Shown in pieces: positions 26,132-35,396 of a stretch of 64,000 nucleotides of DNA. The position numbers and the translations under genes are program-made. This stretch comes from Selenomonadaceae bacterium (GTDB lineage Bacteria > Bacillota > Negativicutes > Selenomonadales > Selenomonadaceae). Numbering within the stretch: the first letter of the stretch is position 1; every line of letters begins with the position of its first letter. Under the pieces are notes generated by a model, which saw only the letters and a list, made by a program, of their open reading frames with translations, searched no databases and was not told the origin of the DNA. Where the stretch lies: NCBI GenBank assembly GCA_030523645.1, contig JAUNIB010000002.1:62001-126000 (forward strand). The letters are read 5' to 3'.

Positions 26132-27853
26132 TCAGAACATCTTGTAGACCTGCAGCCACATACGATATTTACTTTGTTTATTTTCAGTCGTTACTTTATC
26201 CCTGTTGATAGGACGCGCCCAGTCAAAGGTGATATGCCAATCGTTGTCCTTGCGGTATCTCAAGCCAAGACCCCAGCCCTGCAGGGTTCTGTGTGAAATA
26301 CCGTTTGCTTAGGCACGCTTGCGGTATGCGTCTGCGCCTTCGATGAAGGCGGCAAATTCCAGACCTTTTATGTTGCCAATCTGATGACGGGCCTCTGCAC
26401 ACCAGTAGAAAGCATTATCGCCGCTGAATTCCGAGCCGGGATATGCTCTTACGCTGTTCATGCCGCCTATATAGAAGCGCTCGGAGCTGTCCAGCTTGCG
26501 GTTGGCGATTTGCGCGCTCATGTTTACACGGTAGTTGGCCTTACCGTCAAAAATGATATGGGTAAAGTTCGCAGTTGCCTTATGGAAAACGCCGTCGGTG
26601 TCACTGCCGCGTTTGCCGCTGAAGTCGCTGTCGGTAGTGACATTGCCAAACCAGTAGGTCACATCATAGCAGGTGAAGCGATTTTTCTCATATTCGCTGC
26701 CGTTGATGCCTATATGACCTACATGACTATGACGCTTGTTTTCACGCAGATTGGGCAACAGCTTTTTGTAATCGTCGTTGGTAAATTCGGACCGCATTTT
26801 TCTGTAGTCGTAGCCCCAGGTCGCATGCACGCGATTGCTCTTGTCGCGATATATGGGGGTGTAGCCGTAGTAGCTGAAGCCGAGGCTGCGTCCCCTGGTG
26901 TTGAAGTAACCGGTGCCGCTCAATTCATCAAGGCTGTCATAATCGGTGAGGCTGAAAGCCACGCCCATTCTGGTGCCTCTGTAGCCTACAGGTGTCTCGT
27001 ATTTTATGCTGCCGCCCAACAAATCACCGTTGCTGGCCATGCCGCTGATACCAATCTTGTCACCCTGTTGACCGGGGTTGTTGATTTCCGTGTAGAAGCC
27101 GTAGCGATAGCGACCGGTAGCCCGGGTACCGCCATTATCAAAGAACACATAGTTGTTCCAGACCGGTCTGCGTTCAATATCAAGGTTAAGACCGGTAGTG
27201 CCCGGCTTAGAGCCCGGGAACAGGTTCGCACGAGACTGTACGCCCGGCAGGTCGTTTAAGCGGTTCAGGGTCTTTTCCAGACGGACATCGCGAATCTGCT
27301 CACCCGGTTTAATCTGGCTGACATATCTGTCCAGCACTCTATCGGCGACCCTGGTTCTTCTTTCCTTTTCCTCGTCAGGAATAGGCACTCTGGTAATCGT
27401 GTCATATCTGGCGATATAAAGTTTGACCTCCAGCTCGCCGTTCTTAACTTCCTGTGGAGGAATTACCGCCTGACATACGGTGTAGCCGCTGTCATGCAGG
27501 AATTTTGTTACATCGCCCTGCAGCCGGCGCATTGCCGCGATATCCAGGTCTTTGTTCTCATAGCTTGCCAGTATGCCTGCCAACTCGCCGTATCTATCAT
27601 CCACAGGCTCGCCAGTCAGGTTGATTTTTTTGACATAGAAGGCAGGATTTTCCGCTGTACCGGTGTTTCCCAGATGCTCCTCGCTCAGACCGTCGTTCTT
27701 GGCTTCTATCTCAGGCTCCTTATCGCCGGTTCGGCGATAGGTATCCTCGATTGCTTCCTTTTCAAACTGCGGCAGCGGGGAAGCTGCCCAGGCAACACCG
27801 TTAACGGACATAGCCGCCAAAAGTCCTACTGTCAATACTATCTTTCTATTCAT
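26132..27853 (-). pseudogene. TpsB/FhaC-type outer-membrane transporter with an internal TAA stop
   Basis: Partner pore for the adjacent exoprotein. After a signal peptide (GLLAAMSVNGVAWAA) it has two POTRA domains (FYVKKINLTGE; YDTITRVPIPDEE...PGEQIRDVRLEKTLNRLNDLPGV) and the start of the 16-strand barrel, with SERFYIGGMNSVRAYPGSEFSGD (the conserved VRGY/L6-like loop as VRAYPG). At 26311-26309 a TAA interrupts the frame after AYRKRA, leaving 514 residues. The same frame then continues without another stop to 26132 and reads normal barrel sequence (TLQGWGLGLRYRKD, FDWARP) ending in KMF, the terminal Phe expected for barrel assembly. Without it the last two or so strands are lost. Start at 27853 has GGAGGA upstream. 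Confidence 0.82.
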
Positions 27854-27907
27854 TCCAGATTCCTCCGTTTTTCGGGTTATTTTCGCAGTATCTATTTTCC
27901 ACAATGC

Positions 27908-27943
27908 TTATCTTAAAGCTCTGTTTTTTATATTATTGACCAA
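27908..27943 (-). other. Possible 11-residue leader peptide upstream of tpsB
   Basis: A TTG codon with GGAGG 5 nt upstream opens a frame MVNNIKNRALR followed by TAA, about 55 bp before tpsB. Spacing is ideal for translation. An AT-rich stretch with TATAAT lies about 50 bp further upstream (near 27985). Function unknown; could be chance. Confidence 0.25.
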
Positions 27944-27953
27944 TTTAACCTCC

Positions 27954-28114
27954 AAAATTTTCCTGCTTTATACTACTATAATTATATAGCAAAAAGTCCT
28001 ATAACACCAGCTAATTTTTCCCATAAATGACATTTCTTGCCCTAAAAACGAAAGAATATTGTATGCAAATTATATTTTAATAAATATAAAAATGATACCC
28101 CTTCAAACAAACAA
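27954..28114. other. Upstream region of tpsB, no gene seen
   Basis: AT-rich intergenic DNA between the permease terminator and tpsB. It contains CTATATAATTATAG (near 27975-27990) as a candidate -10 but no convincing -35. No ORF or repeat is visible. Confidence 0.4.
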
Positions 28115-28147
28115 AGCGCCCTTGAACCAGAACGATTCAAGGGCGCT
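28115..28147 (-). terminator. Terminator of the nucleobase permease gene
   Basis: Perfect stem AGCGCCCTTGAA with its complement; on the minus strand it is followed by TTGTTTGTTTG. Lies 19 bp past the permease stop. Confidence 0.8.
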
Positions 28148-28165
28148 CGTATTATTTCTTTTTTC

Positions 28166-29566
28166 TTATTCTTCCTTTGTCTCTTCGTCTTTCGGCATCA
28201 TGATGTTCATCACGATTGCCACCAGTGCAGCCGGGACGATACCGGAGCCGCCGAATATGAGACGAACCATCTCCGGCAGATGTTTGAGGATGCCGAAGTT
28301 GGAGCCGATGCCGTAGCCGAGGCCAAGGGCAACGGAAATAATGGACAGATTTCTGGCATTCAGCGGGTCACGGGTGATGAGCTGTACGCCGGAAACGACG
28401 ATAGATGCAAACATCATGACTGCCGCACCGCCCAAAACAGCCTGCGGCATGATGGATACGACAGCGCTGAGCTTCGGAATAAGGCCGCAGAGAATGAGGA
28501 AGACAGCACCGGTGGCAAGGGCGAAGCGGTTGACGACCTTCGTCATGGCTACCAGACCGACATTCTGACTGAAAGAGGTATTGGGCAGAACGCCGAAGAG
28601 AGCAGCAAAGCTGGAGCCGATACCGTCGCACATTACACCGCCGGCCAGCTCCTTCTCGGTAGCTTCACGATCCATACCGCCGACCACAACACCGGAGATA
28701 TCACCGACAGTCTCTACTGCGGTAACGATAAACATGATGCAAACCGGCAGGATAGCACGCATATCAAAGGTCAGAGGTACCGGCATCATGGAAGGCACTG
28801 CAAACCAGGAAGCCTGCCATACCTTGTCCCAGTTCAGTACCCAGGACTTTACAAAGGTCACGCCATCGGCGGTAACGCCGGTGGTCGGAAGGAACAGAGC
28901 CATCGCAGCCGCAGCCACATAGCCGACGATGATACCGAGCAGGATAGAGGAAGATCTGACCAGGAAATTATTGGAATTCTTGAAAATCAGGATGATTATA
29001 AGAACGAAGAGTCCCAAGCCAAGATTTTCCAACGAAGCAAAATCCTTTGCCGTAACGCCGCCGCCGAAGGAATTGACGCCAACAGCGATAAGGCTGAGAC
29101 CGATGGACAGTACGACCGTACCGGTGACTACCGGCGGGAAGAAACGGCGCAGGGACTTCAGGAACGAGCCAAGTATTGTCTCAAAAAGACCGCCGATTAC
29201 CGAGGCGCCCATGATGGCACTGTAGGCAAGAATACCGCCGCCCATGCTGGCGGCAACGGAATTGAATACTCCGATGAAGCCGGAAGAGGTACCCATGATG
29301 ATTGGCACCTTGCCGCCGATTGGTCCGATGGAATACAGCTGCACCAGTGTAACAACACCGGCCACCAGCATAGCATTCTGGAGCAGTTCGATGCGCAGGG
29401 CAGCGAACTCATCGCCGACGATTCCGCAGGCACCGGTGATGATAAGCAGCGGCGTAAGATTGCCAACGAACATGGCCAGTACATGCTGCAATCCTAAAGG
29501 AAGGGCAAATTTGAGACCCATAGGAGCCTCAAACTGATAGGCATCCCACATTTTAGTTTTCTTCAT
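28166..29566 (-). CDS. NCS2 nucleobase:cation symporter, probable xanthine/uric acid permease
   Basis: A 466-residue membrane transporter of the NCS2 (UraA/PbuX/UacT) family with about 14 helices. Seen motifs: LPLGLQHVLAMFVGNLTPLLII, PIIMGTSSGFIGVF, FFPPVVTGTVVLSIGLSLI, ETVGDISGV (substrate-binding Glu), GVLPNTSFSQNVGLVAMTKVVNRF (family signature) and PQAVLGGAAVMMF. The QNVG form is usual in purine-type members. It sits just downstream of the selenium/molybdenum hydroxylase accessory genes, which supports purine import for that enzyme. Start has AGGAGAGG-like sequence about 10 nt upstream. Confidence 0.9.
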   Translation of the reverse strand: MKKTKMWDAYQFEAPMGLKFALPLGLQHVLAMFVGNLTPLLIITGACGIVGDEFAALRIELLQNAMLVAGVVTLVQLYSIGPIGGKVPIIMGTSSGFIGVFNSVAASMGGGILAYSAIMGASVIGGLFETILGSFLKSLRRFFPPVVTGTVVLSIGLSLIAVGVNSFGGGVTAKDFASLENLGLGLFVLIIILIFKNSNNFLVRSSSILLGIIVGYVAAAAMALFLPTTGVTADGVTFVKSWVLNWDKVWQASWFAVPSMMPVPLTFDMRAILPVCIMFIVTAVETVGDISGVVVGGMDREATEKELAGGVMCDGIGSSFAALFGVLPNTSFSQNVGLVAMTKVVNRFALATGAVFLILCGLIPKLSAVVSIMPQAVLGGAAVMMFASIVVSGVQLITRDPLNARNLSIISVALGLGYGIGSNFGILKHLPEMVRLIFGGSGIVPAALVAIVMNIMMPKDEETKEE

Positions 29567-29614
29567 TGGAATATATCCTCTCCTATAAACAAACTACCCT
29601 CCACTATAAGACAT

Positions 29615-30208
29615 TTAATCGAAATCCACAAGTATTTTCTCTATTCTTTGCAGGTCAGCCGGGGTGTCTATATCCATCAGCTCACAAACATCAACATTTA
29701 CTTCCATTATTTCCGATGGATTGTTTCTGATTACATATCCGCCGCCTTCCCCTGCCGGCAAGTCGGCTAATTCGAGGAAAAATTTCCGGGGAAACAAAAC
29801 CGGCGCTCCCGGCACTCCGTCTGCCGAAAATCGCCAAATTTTATCCGGCGCTGTCTGAGCGGCCCGCTGCATTTTTTCCAGACTTTCTCTTTTTATCAGC
29901 GGCTGGTCGCCCATGCAGAACATACAGTGAGTACAGTCTGCCATTGCCTCGATACCAAGACGGATGGTGTCACTCCTCTCCGGCTCACAGTGGAAAAGCA
30001 CCTCTGCTCCCTGTGACAGACAGTATTGCCGCACAGACTCGTGACGGGTCACTACCACCCGCCGCTGAAAGAGGCCCTCTGTCGCCTGAAGAATGTAGTC
30101 TATCAACGGTTTGCCTGTCAGGGTCGCCATCAGCTTGTTGCCGCCGAATCTTCTCCCCTGTCCTGAGGCCATGATGACACAGCCGATGCGGGTCATTCCA
30201 GCTGCCAT
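29615..30208 (-). CDS. MocA-like molybdenum cofactor nucleotidyltransferase
   Basis: A 197-residue nucleotidyltransferase of the MocA/MobA-like type, which adds CMP to molybdopterin in hydroxylases of the xanthine dehydrogenase family. It shows the NTP loop IMASGQGRRFGGNKL, GKPLIDYIL, the metal-binding MGDQPLI and the PVLFPRKFFLEL region, then GEGGGYVIRNN where GD-type sequence is common. The ATG at 30208 is preceded by GGTGA and overlaps the end of the modE-like gene; an ATG at 30196 is also possible. Last gene of the accessory operon; function agrees with the hydroxylase on the plus strand. Confidence 0.85.
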   Translation of the reverse strand: MAAGMTRIGCVIMASGQGRRFGGNKLMATLTGKPLIDYILQATEGLFQRRVVVTRHESVRQYCLSQGAEVLFHCEPERSDTIRLGIEAMADCTHCMFCMGDQPLIKRESLEKMQRAAQTAPDKIWRFSADGVPGAPVLFPRKFFLELADLPAGEGGGYVIRNNPSEIMEVNVDVCELMDIDTPADLQRIEKILVDFD

Positions 30209-30209
30209 G

Positions 30210-30545
30210 TCATTCACCGAATACATCCTTATATATTTCGGCGTTTGCCTCACGGCACCGCCTGCGATATTCCTCATACTTTTTCAGCAGAGCGATACCC
30301 TCAGCCGAGAGAACACTGCCGCCGCCATGAGCGCCTCCGATAGACGGTATGAGCAATTTCACGCCGAAGCCGGCCTCCGCATTCAGCAGCAGTTTGCGGG
30401 CCTTGGTATAGGCCATTTCCATATTCATGGCCGCCTGACGAAGGGAGCCGGTCTCCTCTACAGTTTTCAGCAGCTTATACGGGCCCTCACCGAAGAATTT
30501 CTGACCGCTGTCGTCCAGTATCATCACTTTAACCGCAGGCTTCAT
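30210..30545 (-). CDS. ModE-like winged helix protein without molybdate-binding domains
   Basis: A 111-residue LysR-type winged helix-turn-helix domain as in the N-terminal half of ModE (FFGEGPYKLLKTVEETGSLRQAAMNMEMAYTKA; then GGAHGGGSVLSAEGIALL). The two Mop/TOBE domains that bind molybdate in E. coli ModE are absent, so either another ligand or a partner protein signals to it. It is inside the selenium/molybdenum operon and may regulate it or the divergent hydroxylase operon. Confidence 0.85.
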   Translation of the reverse strand: MKPAVKVMILDDSGQKFFGEGPYKLLKTVEETGSLRQAAMNMEMAYTKARKLLLNAEAGFGVKLLIPSIGGAHGGGSVLSAEGIALLKKYEEYRRRCREANAEIYKDVFGE

Positions 30546-30561
30546 ATAAAATACCTCTCAA

Positions 30562-31587
30562 TCACAAAGTGCTTGGGCAGGAGCCCTCGGTCATCTTCCG
30601 CCGCTGCGCCCTGACCGCTATACATTCAGCCGCTACGGATATGGCTATCTCCGCCGGAGTGACAGCCCCGATGGCAACACCGATAGGCGTGTGAACGCTT
30701 TCCATTGCTTCCTTGCTTATGCCGGCCGCCGTCAGTTTCTCATTCACCGCGGCAATCTTTCGCCGGGAGCCCATGACGCCGATATAGGCGTATTCATCTC
30801 TCAGCAGCTGCTCCTGCAGGATGTAGTCATGGATATGACCGTGCGTCATAATGATGATAAAGTCATCCGCCTGCAGGTCGATATACTGTGCCAGCTTCGT
30901 GTAATCGACAAGCTGCACCTTTTCCGCTGTAGGGAACAGTTCCTGCCGGGCAAATTCCCGACGGCTCTCGACCACCGTCACCCGGAAATCAAGTCCGGTC
31001 AGTACCGGCACGAGGCTCTGAGCCACATGACCGCCGCCGCAGAGGATGACCCGCTGCTTCAGGGGAATCGGCATAATGAAGCAATCGCCCTGTGTTTTGC
31101 CGCTGTAGCCGATGTCTTTTACCTCGGCTGCAGTTCCCTTCCCTGCCAGTACATTTCCCTTTTCATCCAGCAGGCTGATACTGCCGTCTGACAGGCTCTG
31201 CCGGAGGTAGCCGGGGATATTGTTCTGCAAAGACTGCTCCAGTGTATCTGCCAGCAGGCAAGCCGCCTCGTCCTCAGCCGAAAGCGGAGCGAAAAGTAAA
31301 GAAACGCCGCCGCCGCAGACCATCCCCAGGTCAGCTTTGTTCGCTCCGGAGAGGTCATAGCTGATGAGAGCCGCTTCCTGCGTCTTTATCAGTTCCCTTG
31401 CCTTGGCGATAGCCCGGGCTTCGATAGCGCCGCCGCCCACCGTTCCCGCCAGGAGTCCATCGTCTCCCACCAGCATCTGTGTCCCCTGCCCTCTGGGGGC
31501 AGAGCCTGCCTGCTCCACGATGGTCACGAGGACTGCGTTTTTTCCGCTGTTAATCTGTTCCTTTATTGATTTTACGATTTTTTCCAT
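30562..31587 (-). CDS. XdhC/CoxI-family molybdenum hydroxylase maturation factor
   Basis: A 341-residue protein with the XdhC_CoxI domain (NAVLVTIVEQAGSAPRGQGTQML, GTVGGGAIEARA, DLGMVCGGGVSLLF) and a C-terminal Rossmann XdhC_C domain (VILCGGGHVAQSLVPVL, IMTHGHIHDYILQEQLL, YIGVMGSRRKIA, PIGVAIGAVTPAEIAISVAAE). Members receive the cofactor and help add the terminal sulfur or selenium ligand before insertion into the hydroxylase. It lies 1 bp from the TusA-like gene. Not the iron-sulfur subunit that E. coli calls XdhC. Confidence 0.9.
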   Translation of the reverse strand: MEKIVKSIKEQINSGKNAVLVTIVEQAGSAPRGQGTQMLVGDDGLLAGTVGGGAIEARAIAKARELIKTQEAALISYDLSGANKADLGMVCGGGVSLLFAPLSAEDEAACLLADTLEQSLQNNIPGYLRQSLSDGSISLLDEKGNVLAGKGTAAEVKDIGYSGKTQGDCFIMPIPLKQRVILCGGGHVAQSLVPVLTGLDFRVTVVESRREFARQELFPTAEKVQLVDYTKLAQYIDLQADDFIIIMTHGHIHDYILQEQLLRDEYAYIGVMGSRRKIAAVNEKLTAAGISKEAMESVHTPIGVAIGAVTPAEIAISVAAECIAVRAQRRKMTEGSCPSTL

Positions 31588-31588
31588 C

Positions 31589-31792
31589 TTACTTTTTCAG
31601 AAGGAGCTTGTACTCCCCATCACATTCTTCTACCGTTACGCTGTAGCCCTGACTCTTGCCGAAGCGGGTGACATTCTCTACGCAGACCATGGCATCCACC
31701 ATGACCTCCAGCTCGGCCGGGTTACTTTTGTTTACTTCCTTCTGTACCATTACCACCGGCAACGGACAGCTGAGACCTCTTGCATCTACCAT
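31589..31792 (-). CDS. TusA/SirA-like (YedF N-terminal type) protein
   Basis: A 67-residue sulfur/selenium carrier fold protein with the active-site motif DARGLSCPLPVV (Cys9 in CPxP). Small TusA-like proteins of this form are found next to selD and yedE in selenium-using bacteria and are thought to carry persulfide or perselenide. Here it lies between yedE and the XdhC-like gene, consistent with delivering selenium to the hydroxylase cofactor. It lacks the C-terminal DsrE-like domain of full YedF. Confidence 0.88.
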   Translation of the reverse strand: MVDARGLSCPLPVVMVQKEVNKSNPAELEVMVDAMVCVENVTRFGKSQGYSVTVEECDGEYKLLLKK

Positions 31793-31806
31793 TATTATTC
31801 CGCCTT

Positions 31807-32886
31807 TCAGTCGTTATCCTTCGGCAGATTCATGACAGACACTGCCAATAGTATAACAAATATTATCCCCAATGCAATCTGACCGTTTACACCGATACCG
31901 CCGGCATTGTAGACACCGGCCTTCACTGCTGCGGCACCGCCGGCCAGCTTGAAATTGTGCGCGATAGCCGCACCGGCAATCATGCCGAATACAGTGACAG
32001 CACTGTCGCCGTTGCCCTCACCGGCCAGTATCAGCTGACGAAGGGGGCAGCCGCCCAGCAGGACACTGCCCCAGCCTGCGGCGGTCATGCCCAGCAGATT
32101 CCACAGCTGTGCTGCGTGAGCGATAGGCTGCAGATAGGTAGAGAAGCCCTTGAAATTGCCAAGCAGGATATTGCCGGCCAAGACGGTAACGAAAATAGCT
32201 GCGAAGCCGCTGAGAAGATTGAAGTCACGGAACATGATGGCATCGCGAAGTCCGCCTACCATACAGAGGCGGGAACGCTGGGCCAAGGCACCTACGACAA
32301 GAGCAATGCCAAGGGCGACAAATACCGGTGCATGCTTAGAACCGGGGCCGGCCGTAGACAGAGCGAAGAGTCCCGGAGCCGCTACGAAGATGATGAACAG
32401 CAGCAGCAGCGTGCCGGTCAGAGAGAAGCCGTCAGAAGGTGCTGCATTGTAATTGCGCTTCAAGCTGAAGCCCCGCTTCAGGAAGAATATGCCGATGAGG
32501 ATACCCAGCACAAATCCCGCCAGTCCGACGTATGCATTGAGGTCGCCGCCGCCCATGCGGATGACCATACGCAGCGGACAGCCCAGGAAGACAAGCGCGC
32601 CAATCATCACGCAGGCACCGAGGACGAAACGCACCGCCGGGCTGGAGCCGGCTCTCGCCTTAAACTCCTTTGCCGCCAGCGACATGACAGCCGAGCCGAG
32701 AACAAGGCCTACTATCTCCGGACGAACATACTGCACAACCGCGGCCTGGTGAAACTTGCAGGCTCCGGCAATGTCACGCAGGAAGCAGGCGATACAGAAT
32801 CCCATATTTGCCGGGTTTCCCATCATAGTCAATACAACAGCCGCTGCACCGACGGCAATGCCGGTACCAATCATCAATGGATTCAT
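31807..32886 (-). CDS. yedE: YedE family putative selenium transporter
   Basis: A 359-residue membrane protein with about ten helices in two similar halves (YeeE/YedE fold). Conserved cysteine motifs are NMGFCIACFLRD, LGCPLRMVIRMGGGDLN and GGCPLRQLILAGEGN. YedE genes co-occur with selD and are proposed to import a selenium compound. Its ATG overlaps the selD stop (ATGA), so the two are translationally coupled. Confidence 0.92.
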   Translation of the reverse strand: MNPLMIGTGIAVGAAAVVLTMMGNPANMGFCIACFLRDIAGACKFHQAAVVQYVRPEIVGLVLGSAVMSLAAKEFKARAGSSPAVRFVLGACVMIGALVFLGCPLRMVIRMGGGDLNAYVGLAGFVLGILIGIFFLKRGFSLKRNYNAAPSDGFSLTGTLLLLFIIFVAAPGLFALSTAGPGSKHAPVFVALGIALVVGALAQRSRLCMVGGLRDAIMFRDFNLLSGFAAIFVTVLAGNILLGNFKGFSTYLQPIAHAAQLWNLLGMTAAGWGSVLLGGCPLRQLILAGEGNGDSAVTVFGMIAGAAIAHNFKLAGGAAAVKAGVYNAGGIGVNGQIALGIIFVILLAVSVMNLPKDND

Positions 32887-33938
32887 TTTAGGTCTCCTTT
32901 GTCATGGAGGAAAATATACTTTCCCCCAGCGTATTCTTTTACGATGCCTATTTTTTGCGCTGAGGGCACCGCTTTTCTCAGCTCTTCATACATTTCTTCT
33001 GCGTCCTCCGGATGGACAGCCACCAGCAGTCCGCCGGAAGTCTGCGGGTCGTAGAGCATATCCTGCTTGGCCAGCAGGACTCCTCCCTCATCCACATGCT
33101 CCTGAGCAAAGGCGCGATTGCGATAGGCTCCCTCGGGAATGATGCCGATAGTGGCCAGCTGCAGAGCCTCCGGGATAAGGTCTATACCGTCCACATCTAT
33201 GTGAAGCTCCGCATTGCTGCCCTGCGCCATCTCGCAGCAGTGACCCATGAGGCCGAAGCCGGTGATGTCCGTGCAGGCATGCACCCGATACTTCACGATG
33301 ACATCCCGGGCGCTCTTGTTGAGGGTGGTCATAAGCTCTATTGCTCTTTGGTATGTTTCTTTGCTTACCATGTCCACCTTTGCCGCCGTGGTGATAATAC
33401 CGATACCAAGCGGCTTTGTAAGGAAAAGCACATCTCCCGGCTCCGCCCCGCAGTTCTTCAGCAGACGGTCGGGATGGACAAATCCGGTCACCGCCAGGCC
33501 GTACTTCGGCTCGTCGTCAAGGATACTGTGGCCGCCGGTTATCAGCGCCCCGGCTTCATAGACCTTGTCATAGCCGCCCCGCAGCAGCTCATGGACTGCC
33601 TCCTTCGGCATCTTTTCCGGCACCGCCATAATATTCAGCGCCAGCTTCGGCTCGCCGCCCATAGCGTACACATCACTGAGGGCATTCGTTGCGGCAATGG
33701 CGCCGAAGGTATAGGGATCATCGGCAATGGGCGGAAAGAAGTCCACCGTCTGAACCAGGGCCAGCTCGTCACTTATCTTGTAGACGCTGGCATCATCGCT
33801 CTTGTCGAAGCCCACCAGAAGATTTTCGTCGGAGTGAACCTTTATATCCGTCAGGAGCTGGGCCAGCACCCCTGCTCCCACCTTTGCTCCGCAGCCGGCA
33901 CATTTGGCCAGCTTTGTGAGCTTTATGTCTTCCTTCAA
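32883..33938 (-). CDS. selD: Selenide, water dikinase (selenophosphate synthase)
   Basis: A 351-residue enzyme that makes selenophosphate from selenide and ATP. The glycine-rich N-terminal loop is CAGCGAKVG, with the catalytic Cys16 and Lys19 matching E. coli C17 and K20, so it is a Cys-type rather than Sec-type SelD. Further motifs: DDASVYKI, TVDFFPPIADDPYTFGAIAATNALSDVYAMGG, ITGFGLMGH, DPQTSGGLL. No SelA/SelB or tRNA-Sec is in the window, so its product here probably serves the molybdenum hydroxylase cofactor. Confidence 0.97.
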   Translation of the reverse strand: MKEDIKLTKLAKCAGCGAKVGAGVLAQLLTDIKVHSDENLLVGFDKSDDASVYKISDELALVQTVDFFPPIADDPYTFGAIAATNALSDVYAMGGEPKLALNIMAVPEKMPKEAVHELLRGGYDKVYEAGALITGGHSILDDEPKYGLAVTGFVHPDRLLKNCGAEPGDVLFLTKPLGIGIITTAAKVDMVSKETYQRAIELMTTLNKSARDVIVKYRVHACTDITGFGLMGHCCEMAQGSNAELHIDVDGIDLIPEALQLATIGIIPEGAYRNRAFAQEHVDEGGVLLAKQDMLYDPQTSGGLLVAVHPEDAEEMYEELRKAVPSAQKIGIVKEYAGGKYIFLHDKGDLK

Positions 33939-33942
33939 TCTC

Positions 33943-34737
33943 TCACTTCCTTAGGATACCGCTGAGATTAAGAATTGCCTCCAGAACACCGCCGCCGATA
34001 GCCAGTGCCTTGTCAGAGGCCAGCTGACAGTAGGAAGCGTCTCCCCGAGGGTCTACATCACCGCACTTCAGGCCTTCCTTCACCGGTGTGCCGTCGGCAA
34101 TGAGGCCGCGAAGTACACCGTCAATGGTGGCCTTCATAGGCTTGCCGTCCACATAACCGGTGACATCACCCTGCTTCACAACGGCACCTATCTCCAGTAC
34201 CGCCTCGAAAACACCTGTCGCCGGCGCCCGCAGCACCCGTTCCCCGGCGAAGCCGCCGATAAGACCGGGAATGTTGGTATTGGGCAGAGCCGGCCCCTTG
34301 CAGATGACCCGGCCAAGCGTATGACCCCGCATGGTCTCCACAACGGCGTGACAGTCCTCCCCGGCAGTAAAGCCCGGGCCTACACCGATGACCACCGGAG
34401 CGTCGGTAATTCTTGTCCCGAGATTTTTCTTCGCCAGTATGGCATCTACCACCGCATCGGGCTTCAGCTCTCCGATACAGCTTCCATCGGGGTCAGCCAG
34501 CACCGGCAGAAAGCCATCTTCCATGAGGCTCATTGCCTCCCTGCAGTCCGCGGCGTGCTTCGCTGTAATTCCTTCGATGGTAATTTCACCAAGCCGGTTT
34601 GCCTCGCAGAAGGCAACGCTCCGGCGAATGGCCAGCGGCTTTGCCAAATCGGTCATTACGACTTTGATTCCGCTTCGCAGCAGCCGCAAAGCGATGCCGC
34701 TGGCCAGGTCACCGGCACCTCTGATGACTACAAGCAT
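33943..34737 (-). CDS. yqeB: Selenium-dependent molybdenum cofactor protein YqeB
   Basis: A 264-residue protein of the EF2563/YqeB family, marker of selenium-dependent molybdenum hydroxylase clusters. Visible: an N-terminal Rossmann-type loop (VVIRGAGDLASGIALRLLRSG), PVVIGVGPGFTAGEDCHAVVET and a swivelling beta-barrel segment (VLRAPATGVFEAVLEIGAVVKQGD). The biochemical step is not established. It overlaps the yqeC frame by 10 bp. Confidence 0.9.
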   Translation of the reverse strand: MLVVIRGAGDLASGIALRLLRSGIKVVMTDLAKPLAIRRSVAFCEANRLGEITIEGITAKHAADCREAMSLMEDGFLPVLADPDGSCIGELKPDAVVDAILAKKNLGTRITDAPVVIGVGPGFTAGEDCHAVVETMRGHTLGRVICKGPALPNTNIPGLIGGFAGERVLRAPATGVFEAVLEIGAVVKQGDVTGYVDGKPMKATIDGVLRGLIADGTPVKEGLKCGDVDPRGDASYCQLASDKALAIGGGVLEAILNLSGILRK

Positions 34738-35396
34738 TTGTATTCTCCTTTATGCAGACTGCCAATGACTGACGGCTTGTCAAGCAGCGCCGCCAGATTG
34801 GCGGCTTTTTTCATTCCCTCATTGTCGTCTGCTTTATTGATAAAGTAACGGTGGGCAAGGCGTTCCCTTTCCACGGCTTCTGCCGCCAGCTCCGCCGTCA
34901 CGATAGACTCCACGGTGCAGCCGTTCAAGGCGGCGAACAGCTCCGGCCTGTGGCAGACCTCCGCAAGCCTGCTGCCGATACAGTCAATGCCAATGACATA
35001 AATACACTGATTTACTGTATTGGGAATGACCGGCTCATAATCGGCGTGAGCCTTCAGTGGCAGCTGACGGCTGCCGTCGGCCTCTGTTAGCACATAGTCC
35101 GCCAGTCGGCTCAGCTGGGGAAAACCAAGTGAGGGAGCCGTCAGCTTTTCGCTGCTTTTCGCCCCCACACAGATAACCTGATGACATGACAGAGCCTCTG
35201 TCACTTCCTCACAGGTGGGCTCAACCAGCACCGGACATTCCGTCGGAGGAAAAATCTTCGTGGAGGTAGTCACGATGACCGTCCCTTTCGCTGACAGCTC
35301 CTTTGCCAGAGTCATCATCAGGGTTGTCTTTCCGCCGCCGCCAACAATGGCAGTGATACCGGGGCTGATTTCCAGCATTTCACAGAGCCGCTTCAT
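34728..35396 (-). CDS. yqeC: Selenium-dependent molybdenum cofactor protein YqeC
   Basis: A 222-residue P-loop protein: Walker A-like VGGGGKTTLMMTLAKEL near residue 18, then TTSTKIFPP, and ADGSRQLPLKAHADYEPVIP, the family signature. It is the other marker, with YqeB, of the selenium-dependent molybdenum hydroxylase system; probably a nucleotide-dependent step in selenium ligand insertion. Overlaps both neighbours slightly (4 bp with the DUF3343 gene). Confidence 0.9.
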   Translation of the reverse strand: MKRLCEMLEISPGITAIVGGGGKTTLMMTLAKELSAKGTVIVTTSTKIFPPTECPVLVEPTCEEVTEALSCHQVICVGAKSSEKLTAPSLGFPQLSRLADYVLTEADGSRQLPLKAHADYEPVIPNTVNQCIYVIGIDCIGSRLAEVCHRPELFAALNGCTVESIVTAELAAEAVERERLAHRYFINKADDNEGMKKAANLAALLDKPSVIGSLHKGEYKCL

